A stretch of 64,000 nt of DNA from Paracoccus sp. C2R09 (GCF_018860625.1 NZ_JAHKQB010000029.1:386073-450072), one strand, 5' to 3'. Shown: positions 9,790 to 20,277, numbered from the stretch's first letter. Program-made: numbers and translations. The notes: generated by a model not told the origin, from the sequence alone.

Positions 9790-9876
9790 CGCGGTCTCCT
9801 TTCGGCCTGTCTGTCGCGGCGGTCCCGGCTTGGCAAGCCCGCTTGACGGAATATGGCCGGGGGCGCAGCCTTGGAC

Positions 9877-9921
9877 TTGACGCGGTGAGGGGCGGCACCG
9901 TATGAAATGAACAAGTGTTCA
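9877..9921 (+). promoter_or_regulatory. Promoter and overlapping palindromic operator of the leucine-degradation operon
   Basis: TTGACG (9877-9882) and TATGAA (9901-9906) are separated by 18 bp, predicting a start site near 9913. Directly over that start lies the inverted repeat TGAACA-AG-TGTTCA (9908-9921), with perfect 6-bp arms and a 2-bp centre. An operator covering the start site fits a repressor, probably of TetR type, that senses an acyl-CoA of the pathway. In proteobacteria such operons are controlled by LiuR (MerR family) or LiuQ (TetR family). The regulator is not in this window, and naming it is inference. Confidence 0.55.
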
Positions 9922-9944
9922 ATAACGGCTTGGGAGGGCTGCTG

Positions 9945-11105
9945 ATGTTCACGCGGGGGATGGAATTCGATCTTGGCGAAGACGTGAATGCGCTGCGCGA
10001 GATGGTGCATCGCTGGTCGCAGGACCGCATCGCGCCCATCGCGGCCGAGGTCGATCGCAGCAACGCCTTTCCGAACGAGTTGTGGACCGAGATGGGCGAT
10101 CTGGGCCTGCTGGGCATCACCGTTTCCGAAGGTGATGGCGGGTCCGGCATGGGATACCTGGCCCATGTCATCGCCACCGAGGAGATCGCCCGTGCCAGCG
10201 CGTCAGTCAGCCTGTCCTATGGCGCGCATTCGAACCTGTGCGTGAACCAGATCAAGCTGAACGGCACGGATGCGCAACGCGCGAGATACCTGCCCGATCT
10301 GTGCAGCGGCAAGGCGGTCGGCGCGCTTGCCATGTCCGAGGAAGGCGCGGGCAGCGATGTCGTCGGCATGAAGCTGCGGGCCGAGAAGAGGAACGACCGC
10401 TATGTCCTCAACGGCAGCAAGTACTGGATCACCAACGCCCCCGATGCCGACACGCTGGTCGTCTATGCCAAGACCGACCCCGATGCGGGCAGCAAGGGCA
10501 TCACGGCCTTCATCGTCGAACGCGGCATGAAGGGCTTCAGCACCGGCCCGCATTTCGACAAGATGGGCATGCGCGGCTCGAACACCGGAGAGCTGATCTT
10601 CGAGGATTGCGAGATCCCCTTCGAAAACGTGCTGGGGCAGGAGGGGCGCGGCGTCCGCGTGCTGATGTCGGGCCTCGATTACGAACGCGTGGTCCTGTCG
10701 GGCATCGGCACCGGCATCATGGCAGCATGCCTGGACCAGGTGCTGCCCTATGTCGCGGAACGCAAGCAGTTCGGCCAGCCGGTCGGGTCCTTCCAGCTGA
10801 TGCAGGGCAAGATCGCCGACATGTATGTCGCGCTGAACACCGCCCGCGCCTATGTCTACGAGGTCGCGCGCGCCTGCGACACGGGTCGCGTGACGCGGCA
10901 GGACGCGGCGGGCGCGGTTCTTTATGCCAGCGAACAGGCGATGGTGCAGGCCCATCAGGCCGTCCAGGCGCTTGGAGGCGCGGGCTTTTTGAACGACAGC
11001 GTGGTCAGCCGCCTGTTCCGCGACGCCAAGCTGATGGAGATCGGCGCCGGCACCAGCGAGATCCGCCGCATGCTGATCGGCCGGGAACTGATGAGCCTGA
11101 CATGA
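9945..11105 (+). CDS. ivd: Isovaleryl-CoA dehydrogenase
   Basis: An FAD-dependent acyl-CoA dehydrogenase of 386 aa that oxidises isovaleryl-CoA to 3-methylcrotonyl-CoA in leucine catabolism and passes electrons to ETF. Family signatures are [34 protein letters not shown] and the C-terminal [17 protein letters not shown]. The sequence [12 protein letters not shown] places a glutamate where isovaleryl-CoA dehydrogenases carry their catalytic base, unlike most other acyl-CoA dehydrogenases. The start at 9945 is chosen over the in-frame ATG at 9915 because GGGAGG lies 7 bp upstream and the product then has the usual length. It is the first gene of the operon and its stop overlaps the next ATG. 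Confidence 0.93.
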   Translation: MFTRGMEFDLGEDVNALREMVHRWSQDRIAPIAAEVDRSNAFPNELWTEMGDLGLLGITVSEGDGGSGMGYLAHVIATEEIARASASVSLSYGAHSNLCVNQIKLNGTDAQRARYLPDLCSGKAVGALAMSEEGAGSDVVGMKLRAEKRNDRYVLNGSKYWITNAPDADTLVVYAKTDPDAGSKGITAFIVERGMKGFSTGPHFDKMGMRGSNTGELIFEDCEIPFENVLGQEGRGVRVLMSGLDYERVVLSGIGTGIMAACLDQVLPYVAERKQFGQPVGSFQLMQGKIADMYVALNTARAYVYEVARACDTGRVTRQDAAGAVLYASEQAMVQAHQAVQALGGAGFLNDSVVSRLFRDAKLMEIGAGTSEIRRMLIGRELMSLT

Positions 11106-12640
11106 TGATGGGTCTTGCAGGCATTCCGGATTGGCAAGCGATGCGGGACGGGTTCAGCTGGGACTTTCCCGCCGATCTGAACATGGCCGATCAGTGTCTT
11201 GCCCATTCCGCGGACCGGGTTGCCATCATCGAACATGACGGCACGCCAAGGCGTTACGATCACGGCACGTTGACCCGCATGACCGACCAGCTGGCGCATG
11301 AGCTTCGGGCCGATCGCGGCGACCGCGTGGGCGTTCTGCGCACGCAATCCGCCTGGACCGCCGCCGCGCATCTGGCCATCTGGAAATCGGCGGCGATATC
11401 GGTCCCGCTGTTCAAGCTGTTCGGCCCCGAGGCGCTGGAGCTGCGGCTGCGCGATGCGGGCGTCCGCACCGTCGTCACCGATCCCGAAGGACGCGATATG
11501 CTGCGCCCTTTCCCCGACCTGCGGGTGATCGTTCCCGAAGATGGCCTGCCCGAGGGGGCGGCGTTCGACACGCGCAGGACCGGTCCCGACGATCCTGCCG
11601 TGCTGATCTATACCTCGGGGACGACCGGCGCGCCCAAGGGGGCGCTGCACGGGCACCGGATGCTGACGGGGCACCTGCCGGGGGTGTGCCTCAGCCACGA
11701 TCTGCTGGGGCAGCCGGACGACGTGATCTGGACGCCCGCGGATTGGGCATGGATCGGCGGGCTGTTCGACGTAGCGATGCCCGCGCTGGCGCTTGGGGTG
11801 CCGCTGGTCGCGGCGCGGGCGGGCAAGTTCGACCCCGGTCAGGTCGCGGGGCTGATCGCCGATTGCGGTATTCGAAACGTCTTTTTCCCGCCGACCGCGC
11901 TCAAGATGCTCAAGGCATCCGGCGCCCGCATCGACGGGCTGCGCAGCGTCGCCTCGGGGGGTGAGACCCTGGGCGCCGAGATGCTGGACTGGGGCCGTGA
12001 GGCGTTCGGGCTGACGATCAACGAATTCTACGGCCAGACCGAATGCAACATGGTCGCCACCTCGGCCTCGTGCCTGTTCCCGGTGCGGCCCGGCGCGATC
12101 GGCCGCGCGGTGCCGGGCTTCGACATCGCCGTGGTGGATCAGGACGGCAATCCGGTCGATGCCGAAGGCGACATCGCCATCCGCCGCGGGGCGGGCAGCA
12201 TGATGCTGGAATACTGGAACCGGCCCGATGCGACGGCGCAGAAATTCCGCGGCGACTGGATGCTGACCGGCGATCGCGGCGTGATTGAGGACGGCTATGT
12301 CCGGTTCCTGGGGCGCGACGACGACGTGATCACCAGCGCCGGCTACCGCATCGGCCCGTCCGAGATCGAGGACTGCCTGCTGCGCCATCCTGCCGTCGCG
12401 CAGGTGGGGGTGGTGGGCAAGCCCTGCGCGACGCGCACCCAGATCGTGAAGGCCTATGTCGTCCTGCGCGACGGGCAGACGCCCTCGGACGCGCTGGCGA
12501 GCGAATTGCAGGCCCATGCGAAGCGGCTCTGCGCCGCGCATTCCTATCCACGCGAGATCGCGTTCATGCCATCCCTGCCGATGACGGTCACGGGCAAGGT
12601 CATGCGCCGCGAATTGCGCAAGCTGGCAGAGGCGGAATGA
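11102..12640 (+). CDS. AMP-dependent acyl-CoA synthetase
   Basis: A 512-aa ANL-superfamily acid:CoA ligase. It carries the P-loop-like [16 protein letters not shown], the A5 motif [30 protein letters not shown], a hinge and YRIGPSEIE, and a C-terminal catalytic lysine in [12 protein letters not shown]. The short length and sequence style suit medium- or branched-chain acyl-CoA synthetases. Its place straight after isovaleryl-CoA dehydrogenase (ATGA overlap) suggests it activates free isovalerate or a related acid so that it can enter the pathway. The substrate is inferred. Three consecutive ATG codons (11102, 11105, 11108) make the exact start ambiguous. Confidence 0.88.
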   Translation: MMMGLAGIPDWQAMRDGFSWDFPADLNMADQCLAHSADRVAIIEHDGTPRRYDHGTLTRMTDQLAHELRADRGDRVGVLRTQSAWTAAAHLAIWKSAAISVPLFKLFGPEALELRLRDAGVRTVVTDPEGRDMLRPFPDLRVIVPEDGLPEGAAFDTRRTGPDDPAVLIYTSGTTGAPKGALHGHRMLTGHLPGVCLSHDLLGQPDDVIWTPADWAWIGGLFDVAMPALALGVPLVAARAGKFDPGQVAGLIADCGIRNVFFPPTALKMLKASGARIDGLRSVASGGETLGAEMLDWGREAFGLTINEFYGQTECNMVATSASCLFPVRPGAIGRAVPGFDIAVVDQDGNPVDAEGDIAIRRGAGSMMLEYWNRPDATAQKFRGDWMLTGDRGVIEDGYVRFLGRDDDVITSAGYRIGPSEIEDCLLRHPAVAQVGVVGKPCATRTQIVKAYVVLRDGQTPSDALASELQAHAKRLCAAHSYPREIAFMPSLPMTVTGKVMRRELRKLAEAE

Positions 12641-13089
12641 GACCGTTCATCCTGATCCTGGCGCTGACGGCGCCCCCCGCCTTTGCGCAGACGCCTGCGG
12701 ACATGGCACCCGAGGTGCGCGCCTGCCACGACGCCGCCGGCTTTGGCGATGTCGCGCCAGACTGCATCGGAAACGCGGCCGACGCCTGCCAGGCCGCGCA
12801 TTCGCAGCCCGACACGACGCTGGCGATCAGCGAATGCCTGATGGCCGAGACCGAGGCGTGGGACACGCTGCTGAACCGCGAATACCGCGCATTGCGCGAC
12901 GCGCGCCCGGATCAGGCCGACCTGCTGCTGGACGCGCAGCGCGCCTGGATCGCGCTTCGCGATGCCGATTGCACCATGGCCTATGACCGATATGGCGGCG
13001 GTTCGATGCGGACCGTCGCGGCGGCGGATTGCCAGCTGCGCCACACGGCCATCCGGACCCTGCAGCTGCGCAACATGCAGCCGAACTGA
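12637..13089 (+). CDS. LprI-like (DUF1311) secreted protein
   Basis: A 150-aa protein with a Sec signal peptide (cleavage probable after PPAFA, before QTPAD) and a Cys-rich DUF1311/LprI domain: [46 protein letters not shown]. Mycobacterial LprI inhibits lysozyme, but the domain is widespread and its function is mostly untested. Four or more cysteines suggest disulfides in the periplasm. It is an odd guest in a catabolic operon: it overlaps the synthetase stop by ATGA and is followed 20 bp later by the carboxylase gene. It probably rides along in the transcript; a direct role in leucine breakdown is not evident. Confidence 0.85.
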   Translation: MRPFILILALTAPPAFAQTPADMAPEVRACHDAAGFGDVAPDCIGNAADACQAAHSQPDTTLAISECLMAETEAWDTLLNREYRALRDARPDQADLLLDAQRAWIALRDADCTMAYDRYGGGSMRTVAAADCQLRHTAIRTLQLRNMQPN

Positions 13090-13109
13090 CGCCCGATCGG
13101 AGAACGCCC

Positions 13110-14714
13110 ATGAAACTGAACAGCAACGCCCTGACCGGATCGGAGACGTTCGAGGCCAACCGCAAGGCGCATCTGGCACTGATCGAACAGACCGCCGAGG
13201 CTGCCCGCATCGCCGCCGCCGGTGGCGGCCCCAAGGCGCAGGAACGCCATGTCGGGCGCGGCAAGATGCCCCCGCGCGAAAGGGTCGCGAACCTGCTGGA
13301 CCCTGGCAGCCCCTTTCTGGAGATCGGTGGCTTCGCGGCGCATGGGATGTATGACGGTGCGGCCCCCTGCGCGGGCGTGATCGCCGGTGTCGGTCGCGTC
13401 CATGGGCAGGACGTGATGGTCGTGGCGAACGACGCGACGGTGAAGGGCGGCACCTATTATCCGCTGACGGTCAAGAAGCACCTCCGCGCACAGGAGATCG
13501 CCGAGGAATGCCATCTGCCCTGCGTCTATCTTGTGGACAGCGGCGGCGCGAACCTGCCCAACCAGGACGAGGTCTTTCCCGACCGCGACCATTTTGGGCG
13601 CATCTTCTACAACCAGGCCAGGATGAGCGCGAAGGGCATTCCCCAGATCGCCGTCGTGATGGGGTCCTGCACGGCGGGCGGCGCCTATGTGCCCGCCATG
13701 TCCGACGTGACGATCATCGTGCGCGATCAGGGCACGATCTTCCTGGCGGGCCCCCCGCTGGTCAGGGCGGCGACGGGCGAGGTCGTGTCCTCCGAGGATC
13801 TGGGCGGCGGCGACGTGCATACCCGCCTGTCGGGCGTCGCGGACTACCTGGCCGAGGATGACGCCCATGCGCTGGCCCAGGCCCGCCGCGCCATCGCCAA
13901 CCTGAACCGCCGGATGCCCGACACGGTGAACTGGCAATCCCCCGAGGATCCGGCCTACGACCCAGACGAGATCCTGGGCGTCGTTCCCGCCGACCTGCGC
14001 ACCCCCTATGACATCCGCGAGGTGATCGCCCGGACCGTGGATGGCAGCCGCTTCGACGAATTCAAGGCGCGCTTCGGGGAAACGCTGGTGACGGGCTTTG
14101 CGCATGTGAAGGGCTGCCCGGTGGGCATCGTCGCGAATAACGGCGTGCTGTTTTCCGAGGCTGCCCAGAAGGGCGCGCATTTCATCGAACTGTGTTCGCA
14201 ACGCGGCATCCCGCTGGTCTTCCTGCAGAACATCACCGGCTTCATGGTCGGTCGCAAATACGAAAACGAGGGCATCGCACGTCACGGCGCCAAGATGGTC
14301 ACCGCCGTCGCCACGACCAACGTGCCCAAGATCACCATGCTGGTCGGCGGCAGCTTCGGCGCGGGCAATTACGGCATGGCGGGGCGGGCCTATTCGCCGC
14401 GCTTCCTGTGGACCTGGCCCAACAGCCGCATCAGCGTCATGGGCGGCGAACAGGCCGCGGGCGTGCTGGCCACCGTGAAACGCGACGGCATCGAACGCCA
14501 GGGCGGTACATGGACCCCCGAGGAGGAGACCGCCTTCAAGCGCCCGACCATCGAGATGTTCGAACGCCAGTCGCACCCGCTCTATGCCTCGGCGCGGCTG
14601 TGGGACGACGGCATCGTCGATCCGCGCAAGACCCGCGACGTGCTGGCCCTGTCCCTGCGTGCCAGCCTGAATGCCCCAATCGAGCCGACGCGCTTCGGCC
14701 TGTTCCGGATGTGA
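13110..14714 (+). CDS. mccB: Methylcrotonyl-CoA carboxylase, carboxyltransferase (beta) subunit
   Basis: A 534-aa carboxyltransferase subunit of the biotin-dependent 3-methylcrotonyl-CoA carboxylase, which makes 3-methylglutaconyl-CoA in leucine degradation. It shows two crotonase-like halves: [20 protein letters not shown] and [16 protein letters not shown] in the first, then [35 protein letters not shown] and the [13 protein letters not shown] stretch in the second. The length matches the family (about 535 aa). The ATG at 13110 is preceded by GGAGA and gives the conserved N-terminus; an in-frame upstream extension would run through the previous gene. The biotin subunit gene follows 7 bp after the stop. 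Confidence 0.95.
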   Translation: MKLNSNALTGSETFEANRKAHLALIEQTAEAARIAAAGGGPKAQERHVGRGKMPPRERVANLLDPGSPFLEIGGFAAHGMYDGAAPCAGVIAGVGRVHGQDVMVVANDATVKGGTYYPLTVKKHLRAQEIAEECHLPCVYLVDSGGANLPNQDEVFPDRDHFGRIFYNQARMSAKGIPQIAVVMGSCTAGGAYVPAMSDVTIIVRDQGTIFLAGPPLVRAATGEVVSSEDLGGGDVHTRLSGVADYLAEDDAHALAQARRAIANLNRRMPDTVNWQSPEDPAYDPDEILGVVPADLRTPYDIREVIARTVDGSRFDEFKARFGETLVTGFAHVKGCPVGIVANNGVLFSEAAQKGAHFIELCSQRGIPLVFLQNITGFMVGRKYENEGIARHGAKMVTAVATTNVPKITMLVGGSFGAGNYGMAGRAYSPRFLWTWPNSRISVMGGEQAAGVLATVKRDGIERQGGTWTPEEETAFKRPTIEMFERQSHPLYASARLWDDGIVDPRKTRDVLALSLRASLNAPIEPTRFGLFRM

Positions 14715-14721
14715 GGCCGCC

Positions 14722-16650
14722 ATGTTCGACAAGATCCTGATCGCGAACCGGGGCGAGATCGCCTGCCGCGTCATCGACACCTGCCGCCGGATGGGCGTGG
14801 CGACCGTCGCCGTCTTTTCCGATGCCGACCGCGATGCCCGCCATGTCGCCATGGCCGACGAGGCCGTCCATATCGGCGGCCCCGCACCCGCCGACAGCTA
14901 TCTTCGCGGGGATGCCATCATCGGGGCGGCGCTGGCGACCGGCGCGCAGGGCATCCATCCCGGATACGGTTTCCTGTCCGAGAACCCCGATTTCGTCGAT
15001 GCGGTGCAGGCGGCGGGGCTGGTCTTCATCGGCCCGTCCGCCGATGCGATCCGCGCGATGGGCCTCAAGGACGCGGCCAAGGCGCTGATGGAGAAGGCGG
15101 GCGTGCCGGTCGTTCCCGGCTATCACGGGGCGGAACAGGATGCGGCGCATCTGGCGCAGCAAGCGGGCGACATCGGCTATCCGGTGCTGATCAAGGCCGT
15201 TGCGGGCGGCGGTGGCAAGGGCATGCGCCGCGTCGATGCCCCCGAAGGCTTTGCCGAGGCACTGCGATCCGCCCAGTCCGAGGCCAAGGGCGCCTTCGGC
15301 AACCCGGCCGTCCTGATCGAGAAATACGTCCTGCAGCCCCGCCATATCGAAGTGCAGGTCTTTGGCGACGGCAACCGCGCCGTGCATCTGTTCGAACGCG
15401 ACTGCTCGTTGCAACGTCGCCACCAGAAGGTGATCGAGGAAGCCCCGGCCCCCGGCATGACCTCCGAGATGCGCCATGCCATGGGCGACGCCGCCACCCG
15501 CGCCGCCGAGGCCATCGGCTACAGCGGCGCAGGCACGATCGAGTTCATCGTGGATGGCAGCGACGGGCTGCGCCCCGACCGCTTCTGGTTCATGGAGATG
15601 AACACCCGCCTGCAGGTCGAACACCCCGTGACCGAGGCGATCACGGGCGTCGATCTGGTCGAATGGCAGCTGCGCGTCGCCAGCGGCGAGGATCTGCCCG
15701 CCCGTCAGTCCGACCTGTCGATCAGGGGCCACGCCTTCGAGGCGCGGCTCTATGCCGAGGATGTTCCGGCAGGCTTCCTGCCCGCGACGGGCCAGCTGGC
15801 GCATCTGGATTTCCCCGCAGGCGCGCGGATCGAGACCGGCGTGCGGACCGGCGACCGGATCAGCCCCTGGTACGATCCGATGATCGCCAAGGTGGTCACC
15901 CACGGCCCGACCCGCGCGGCGGCGCTGCAATCGCTGGACCGCGCATTGACCCGGACCGAGGTTGCGGGCTCTGTCACCAATCTCGACTTTCTGATCGCGC
16001 TGACGCGTCAGGCGGGCTTCCGGGCGGGCGATGTCGATACCGGCCTGATCGAGCGTGACCTGGATGGGCTGACCGCGCCGCGCGATGCGGATGCCGCGGC
16101 AGTGGCGCTTGGGGTGATCGGTCTGGCCGGCCTTGATCTGCCGGATGCCGAATGGGGCGCGACGCTGTGGCAGCCCCTGCGCCGCCGCATTGCCTGGCAG
16201 GGTGGTGATGCGATGCTGGAGGTTCTGGGCCGCGACCATGCCCGCGTCACCATCGACGGCACGGCACATGACGTCACCCGCGCGGGCGGTCGCTGGCTGG
16301 TCGATGGCGCATTGCGTCCCGATGCGATCCGGCATTTCGACGGCGGGGTCGGCGTCTTCGGTCAGGCGACGCTGATCCTGATGGCCGATGACCCACTGGA
16401 CCGACAGGGGGCTGCCGATGGCGGTGACGGGCTGACGCGATCGCCCATGCCGGGGCTGGTCCGGGCGATCCACGTGGCGGCGGGGCAGGCGGTCGCGGCG
16501 GGCGACAGGCTGGCCATCCTCGAAGCAATGAAGATGGAGCACACCTTGACCGCCGCCCGCGACGGCATCGTGGCCGAGGTGCTGGCGTCCGAGGGCCAGC
16601 AGGTCGAGGCCGGCGCCCCGCTGATCCGGCTGGAGGACACCGATGGCTGA
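14722..16650 (+). CDS. mccA: Methylcrotonyl-CoA carboxylase, biotin-containing (alpha) subunit
   Basis: A 642-aa subunit with a biotin carboxylase module (FDKILIANRGEIACRVI, the glycine-rich KAVAGGGGKGMR, EMNTRLQVEHPVTE) and a C-terminal biotinyl domain. The biotinylated residue is predicted to be Lys604 in LEAMKMEHT. Together with the beta subunit it carboxylates 3-methylcrotonyl-CoA using bicarbonate and ATP. Acetyl- or propionyl-CoA carboxylases have the same module order, so the assignment to methylcrotonyl-CoA rests on the operon partners. Its 3' end overlaps the lyase gene by 8 bases. Confidence 0.95.
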   Translation: MFDKILIANRGEIACRVIDTCRRMGVATVAVFSDADRDARHVAMADEAVHIGGPAPADSYLRGDAIIGAALATGAQGIHPGYGFLSENPDFVDAVQAAGLVFIGPSADAIRAMGLKDAAKALMEKAGVPVVPGYHGAEQDAAHLAQQAGDIGYPVLIKAVAGGGGKGMRRVDAPEGFAEALRSAQSEAKGAFGNPAVLIEKYVLQPRHIEVQVFGDGNRAVHLFERDCSLQRRHQKVIEEAPAPGMTSEMRHAMGDAATRAAEAIGYSGAGTIEFIVDGSDGLRPDRFWFMEMNTRLQVEHPVTEAITGVDLVEWQLRVASGEDLPARQSDLSIRGHAFEARLYAEDVPAGFLPATGQLAHLDFPAGARIETGVRTGDRISPWYDPMIAKVVTHGPTRAAALQSLDRALTRTEVAGSVTNLDFLIALTRQAGFRAGDVDTGLIERDLDGLTAPRDADAAAVALGVIGLAGLDLPDAEWGATLWQPLRRRIAWQGGDAMLEVLGRDHARVTIDGTAHDVTRAGGRWLVDGALRPDAIRHFDGGVGVFGQATLILMADDPLDRQGAADGGDGLTRSPMPGLVRAIHVAAGQAVAAGDRLAILEAMKMEHTLTAARDGIVAEVLASEGQQVEAGAPLIRLEDTDG

Positions 16651-17506
16651 TCCGGTCGAGATCTTCGAGATGGGCCCGCGCGACGGGCTGCAGAACGAAA
16701 AGCGCCTGATCCCCTCGCTGGACAAGATCGCGCTGGTCGACACCCTGTCCCGCGCGGGCTTCCGCCGGATCGAGGTGACCAGCTTCGTCAGCCCCAAATG
16801 GGTGCCGCAGATGGCCGACGCGGCGCAGGTCATGGCGGGCATCCGGCGACGGCCGGGCGTGTCCTATGCGGTGCTGACGCCGAACATGCAGGGCTATGAT
16901 GCGGCGCGGCGGGCGCGCGCCGATGCGGTCGCGATCTTCGCCAGCGCGTCCGAGGGCTTCAGCCGCGCCAATCTCAACGCCTCGATCGACGAAAGCCTTG
17001 CGCGGTTCCGCCCGGTGGCCGAGGCCGCGCGCGCGGACGGCATCCCCCTGCGCGGCTATGTAAGCATGGTGACCGACTGCCCCTTCGACGGGCCGACCGA
17101 TCCGGGCGCGGTGGCCCGCGTCGTGGCCGATCTGATCGCGATGGGCTGTCACGAGGTCAGCCTGGGCGACACGGTGGGACGCGGCACGCCCGAACGGATC
17201 GACGCGATGCTGGCGGCTGTCCTGTCCGTCGCGCCGCCCGAACAGCTGGCGGGCCATTATCACGACACCGGCGGCCTTGCGCTGCGCAACATCGAGGTCA
17301 GCCTGGACCGCGGGTTGCGGGTCTTCGACGCGGCGGTGGGCGGCCTGGGCGGCTGCCCCTATGCGCCCGGTGCCGCCGGGAATGTCGCGACCGAGGCGGT
17401 GGCCGCAAGGCTGGCCGAACTGGGCCATGACACCGGGCTGGACATGGCGATCTTGAACGAGGCGGCCGCCCTTGCGCGCGGCATGAGGGGGCCAGCCGAT
17501 GCCTGA
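16643..17506 (+). CDS. mvaB: Hydroxymethylglutaryl-CoA lyase
   Basis: A 287-aa TIM-barrel metal-dependent lyase that splits HMG-CoA into acetyl-CoA and acetoacetate, the last step of leucine breakdown. The N-terminal motif EMGPRDGLQNEKRLIP and the C-terminal loop GLGGCPYAPGAAGN, which holds the catalytic cysteine, are both intact, as is the metal-binding HYHDTGGLAL strand. Length is normal. It overlaps mccA upstream and the hydratase gene downstream by 8 bases each, giving strong translational coupling. The neighbours make the HMG-CoA rather than a homologous citramalyl or isopropylmalate substrate very likely. Confidence 0.95.
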   Translation: MADPVEIFEMGPRDGLQNEKRLIPSLDKIALVDTLSRAGFRRIEVTSFVSPKWVPQMADAAQVMAGIRRRPGVSYAVLTPNMQGYDAARRARADAVAIFASASEGFSRANLNASIDESLARFRPVAEAARADGIPLRGYVSMVTDCPFDGPTDPGAVARVVADLIAMGCHEVSLGDTVGRGTPERIDAMLAAVLSVAPPEQLAGHYHDTGGLALRNIEVSLDRGLRVFDAAVGGLGGCPYAPGAAGNVATEAVAARLAELGHDTGLDMAILNEAAALARGMRGPADA

Positions 17507-18281
17507 GACGATCCGTATCGAGACCGACCCGCGCGGCGTCGCGACCCTGTGGCTTGCGCGTCCCGACAAGCACAACGCCCTGTCGCGGCAGATGCTGGAC
17601 GAACTGACCGAGGCCGCACGGGCACTGGCCGCCGATGACGCGGTCCGCGTCGTGGTGCTGGCAGCCGACGGCCCCAGCTTCTGCGCGGGGGGCGATCTGG
17701 GGTGGATGCGCCAGCAGATCGATGCCGATGCCGAAACCCGGCGGGAAGGCGCCCGGACATTGGCCGGAATGCTGTCGGCGCTGAACCTGCTGCCGAAGCC
17801 GCTGATCGCACGGGTGCATGGCAATGCCTTCGGGGGCGGCCTTGGCATGATGTCAGTGGCCGATGTCACGCTGGTGGCCGATGGCGCGCGCTTCGGCCTG
17901 ACCGAGGTGAAGCTGGGGCTGATCCCCGCCACCATCGGCCCCTATGTCCTGGCTCGCATGGGCGAGGAACGGGCGCGACGGGTCTATTTCTCGGGACGGC
18001 TGTTCGACGCGTCCGAGGCGCGCGACCTGAACCTTGCGTCGCGCGTGGTGCCCGCCGCCGAACTGGACGCGGCCGTCGAGGCCGAGATCGCGCCCTATCT
18101 TCTGGCGGCCCCGCGCGCGGTCGCGGCGGCCAAGGCGCAGTGCCGCGCGCTTGGGGCCCGCATCGACGCGCAAGTGATCGAGGACAGCATCGACCGGCTG
18201 GTCGCCGCCTGGGAAGGCCCCGAGGCGGTCGAGGGCATCACGGCTTTCTTCGACAAGCGGCGCCCAAGCTGGCAGAGTTGA
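17499..18281 (+). CDS. Enoyl-CoA hydratase family, probable 3-methylglutaconyl-CoA hydratase
   Basis: A 260-aa crotonase-fold enzyme. The oxyanion-hole segments FCAGGDLGWMR and GNAFGGGLGMMSVADVTL, and the ARFGLTEVKLGLIPATIGPYV segment with the catalytic glutamate, are all present. It sits between HMG-CoA lyase (8-base overlap) and an SRPBCC gene, in the operon that makes 3-methylglutaconyl-CoA. The hydratase converting this to HMG-CoA is the one step otherwise missing, so the assignment is strong by context though based on a broad family. Confidence 0.9.
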   Translation: MPETIRIETDPRGVATLWLARPDKHNALSRQMLDELTEAARALAADDAVRVVVLAADGPSFCAGGDLGWMRQQIDADAETRREGARTLAGMLSALNLLPKPLIARVHGNAFGGGLGMMSVADVTLVADGARFGLTEVKLGLIPATIGPYVLARMGEERARRVYFSGRLFDASEARDLNLASRVVPAAELDAAVEAEIAPYLLAAPRAVAAAKAQCRALGARIDAQVIEDSIDRLVAAWEGPEAVEGITAFFDKRRPSWQS

Positions 18282-18317
18282 TCCTGCGGGCCATTCCGGC
18301 CCTGCAAGGAGAATGCG

Positions 18318-18728
18318 ATGATCGAGATCGAGCGCCTCGTCCGCGCGCCGATGCCGGTGGTCTGGCATTGCTGGACCTCGGCCGAACATATCAAGCAATG
18401 GAACGCGGCGTCGGACGACTGGCACACGACATCCGCAAGCGTCGATCTGCAGCCCGGCGGGCGCTTTCTTTCGCGGATGGAGGCGAAGGATGGCAGCATG
18501 GGGTTCGATTTCGCCGGGCGCTATACCGATATCCAGCCCCATGCGGTGATCGGCGCGACGCTGGACGATGGCAGGCAGGCGCGGGTCGAGTTCACGCCCA
18601 TGCCCGACGGCGTTCTTGTCCGCGAGAGCTTCGAGCCCGACCCCTCGCATTCCGAGGAGATGCAGCGCGCGGGCTGGCAGGCGATCCTGGATCGCTTTGC
18701 CCGCCATGCCGAGGCGCAGAAGACATGA
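18318..18728 (+). CDS. SRPBCC/AHSA1-type protein
   Basis: A 136-aa single-domain protein of the START-like SRPBCC superfamily, AHSA1 (Aha1 C-terminal-like) type: IERLVRAPMPVVWHCWTSAEHIKQW at the N-terminus, then LQPGGRFLSRMEA and a final helix SEEMQRAGWQAILDRFARH. These helix-grip folds bind hydrophobic ligands. No catalytic function can be named. An AAGGAG ribosome-binding site precedes the ATG. It follows the hydratase by 36 bp on the same strand and may be the last gene of the leucine operon. Confidence 0.8.
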   Translation: MIEIERLVRAPMPVVWHCWTSAEHIKQWNAASDDWHTTSASVDLQPGGRFLSRMEAKDGSMGFDFAGRYTDIQPHAVIGATLDDGRQARVEFTPMPDGVLVRESFEPDPSHSEEMQRAGWQAILDRFARHAEAQKT

Positions 18729-18731
18729 AAA

Positions 18732-18758
18732 GGCCCGCCGCGCATCACGCGGCGGGCC
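18732..18758 (-). terminator. Rho-independent terminator of glyA
   Basis: A perfect 11-bp stem (18732-18742 with 18748-18758) encloses a 5-base loop. Read on the minus strand it is followed by TTTTC, placing it just after glyA. On the plus strand there is no T-run, though the hairpin may still slow transcripts arriving from the leucine operon. Confidence 0.8.
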
Positions 18759-18779
18759 GATCGGATCGCTGATCCGGGA

Positions 18780-20075
18780 TCACATGCCCTGATACAGCGG
18801 GAAGCGTGCGCAGAGCTCGGAAACCTCGTTGCGCACCTTTTCCTCGACGGCGGCGTTGCCCTCTTCGCCATTGGCGGCAAGGCCATCGACGACCTCGACG
18901 ATCCAGCGGGCGATCTGGCGGAACTCGGCCTCGGCGAAGCCTCGCGTCGTGCCCGCAGGCGCGCCCAGGCGGATGCCCGAGGTCACGAAGGGCTTTTCGG
19001 GGTCGAAGGGCACGCCGTTCTTGTTGCAGGTGATATGCGCACGGCCCAGTGCGGCCTCGGTCGCCTTGCCGGTCACGCCCTTGGGACGCAGGTCGGCCAG
19101 GCACAGGTGGTTGTCGGTCCCGCCCGAGACGATGTCGATCCCGCCCTTCATCAGCTCATCGGCCATGGCGGCCGCGTTCTTGACGACCTGCGCCGCGTAA
19201 TCCTTGAAGCCGGGGCGCAGTGCTTCGCCGAAGGCCACGGCCTTGGCGGCGATCACATGCATCAGCGGACCACCCTGCAGACCGGGGAAGACTGCGCTGT
19301 TGATCTTCTTGGCGATGTCGGCATCGTTGGTCAGGATCAGACCACCGCGCGGGCCGCGCAGCGACTTGTGCGTGGTCGAGGTGACGACATGCGCATGCGG
19401 CAGCGGCGAGGGATGCTGACCGCCCGCGACCAGGCCCGCGATATGGGCCATGTCCACCATCAGATAGGCGCCGACCTCGTCCGCGATGGCGCGGAAGGCG
19501 GCCCAGTCCCAGACGCGGCTGTAGGCGGTGCCGCCGGCGACGATCAGCTTGGGCTTATGCTGGCGCGCGGCCTCGGCGATGGCGTCCATGTCCAGCAGCT
19601 GGTCCTGCTGACGCACGCCATAGCTGACGACGTTGAACCACTTGCCCGACATGTTCACGGGCGAACCATGCGTCAGGTGACCGCCCGAATTCAGGTCGAG
19701 ACCCATGAAGGTGTCGCCCGGCTGCAGCAGTGCCAGGAACACGGCCTGGTTCATCTGGCTGCCCGAATTGGGCTGGACGTTGGCGTATTCGCAGCCGAAC
19801 AGTTCCTTGGCACGCTCGATCGCCAGGTTCTCGGCGATGTCGACATACTGGCAACCGCCATAGTAGCGCTTGCCGGGATATCCTTCGGCGTATTTGTTGG
19901 TCAGGACCGAACCCTGGGCTTCCATCACAGCGCGGCTGACGATGTTTTCCGATGCGATCAGCTCGATCTCGTCGCGCTGGCGACCCAGTTCCTGGGTGAT
20001 GGCGCGGGCGATGTCGGGGTCGCGGGTTTCAAGCGTTTCGGTGAAGAAGCCAGTGTCGCGGGTCGGGGCGTTCAT
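18780..20075 (-). CDS. glyA: Serine hydroxymethyltransferase
   Basis: A 431-aa PLP enzyme that interconverts serine and glycine while loading tetrahydrofolate with a one-carbon unit. Diagnostic segments are [47 protein letters not shown] and the PLP-lysine motif [15 protein letters not shown]. The length is standard. The gene is monocistronic, with its own terminator at 18732-18758 and a divergent nadK 200 bp upstream. AAAGGA precedes the start codon. All catalytic positions I can recognise are intact. Confidence 0.97.
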   Translation of the reverse strand: MNAPTRDTGFFTETLETRDPDIARAITQELGRQRDEIELIASENIVSRAVMEAQGSVLTNKYAEGYPGKRYYGGCQYVDIAENLAIERAKELFGCEYANVQPNSGSQMNQAVFLALLQPGDTFMGLDLNSGGHLTHGSPVNMSGKWFNVVSYGVRQQDQLLDMDAIAEAARQHKPKLIVAGGTAYSRVWDWAAFRAIADEVGAYLMVDMAHIAGLVAGGQHPSPLPHAHVVTSTTHKSLRGPRGGLILTNDADIAKKINSAVFPGLQGGPLMHVIAAKAVAFGEALRPGFKDYAAQVVKNAAAMADELMKGGIDIVSGGTDNHLCLADLRPKGVTGKATEAALGRAHITCNKNGVPFDPEKPFVTSGIRLGAPAGTTRGFAEAEFRQIARWIVEVVDGLAANGEEGNAAVEEKVRNEVSELCARFPLYQGM

Positions 20076-20277
20076 GTCGCGCGTCCTTTATGGCTGTGGG
20101 CTGCAGATGGGGCGCGTTCTAGCGCAAGGTGTCCGGTGCGGAAAGTGACAAAACGACCCGCCGCGCGCCATCCGCGACGCGGGTGGGGCTTCGGGCGGGG
20201 GGCCGGTTGGGGGTTGTCATCGGCGGGCGGGCGTTCAATGCTCCGCCCCTGACAATCCGGGGGGACGTTACGGGCAG

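Noticed and set aside
10238-12640. A single 800-residue fusion running from within ivd through the acyl-CoA synthetase
   Set aside because: The first 288 codons are an out-of-frame reading of ivd. The synthetase begins at 11102 in an ATGA overlap and both products then have normal length.
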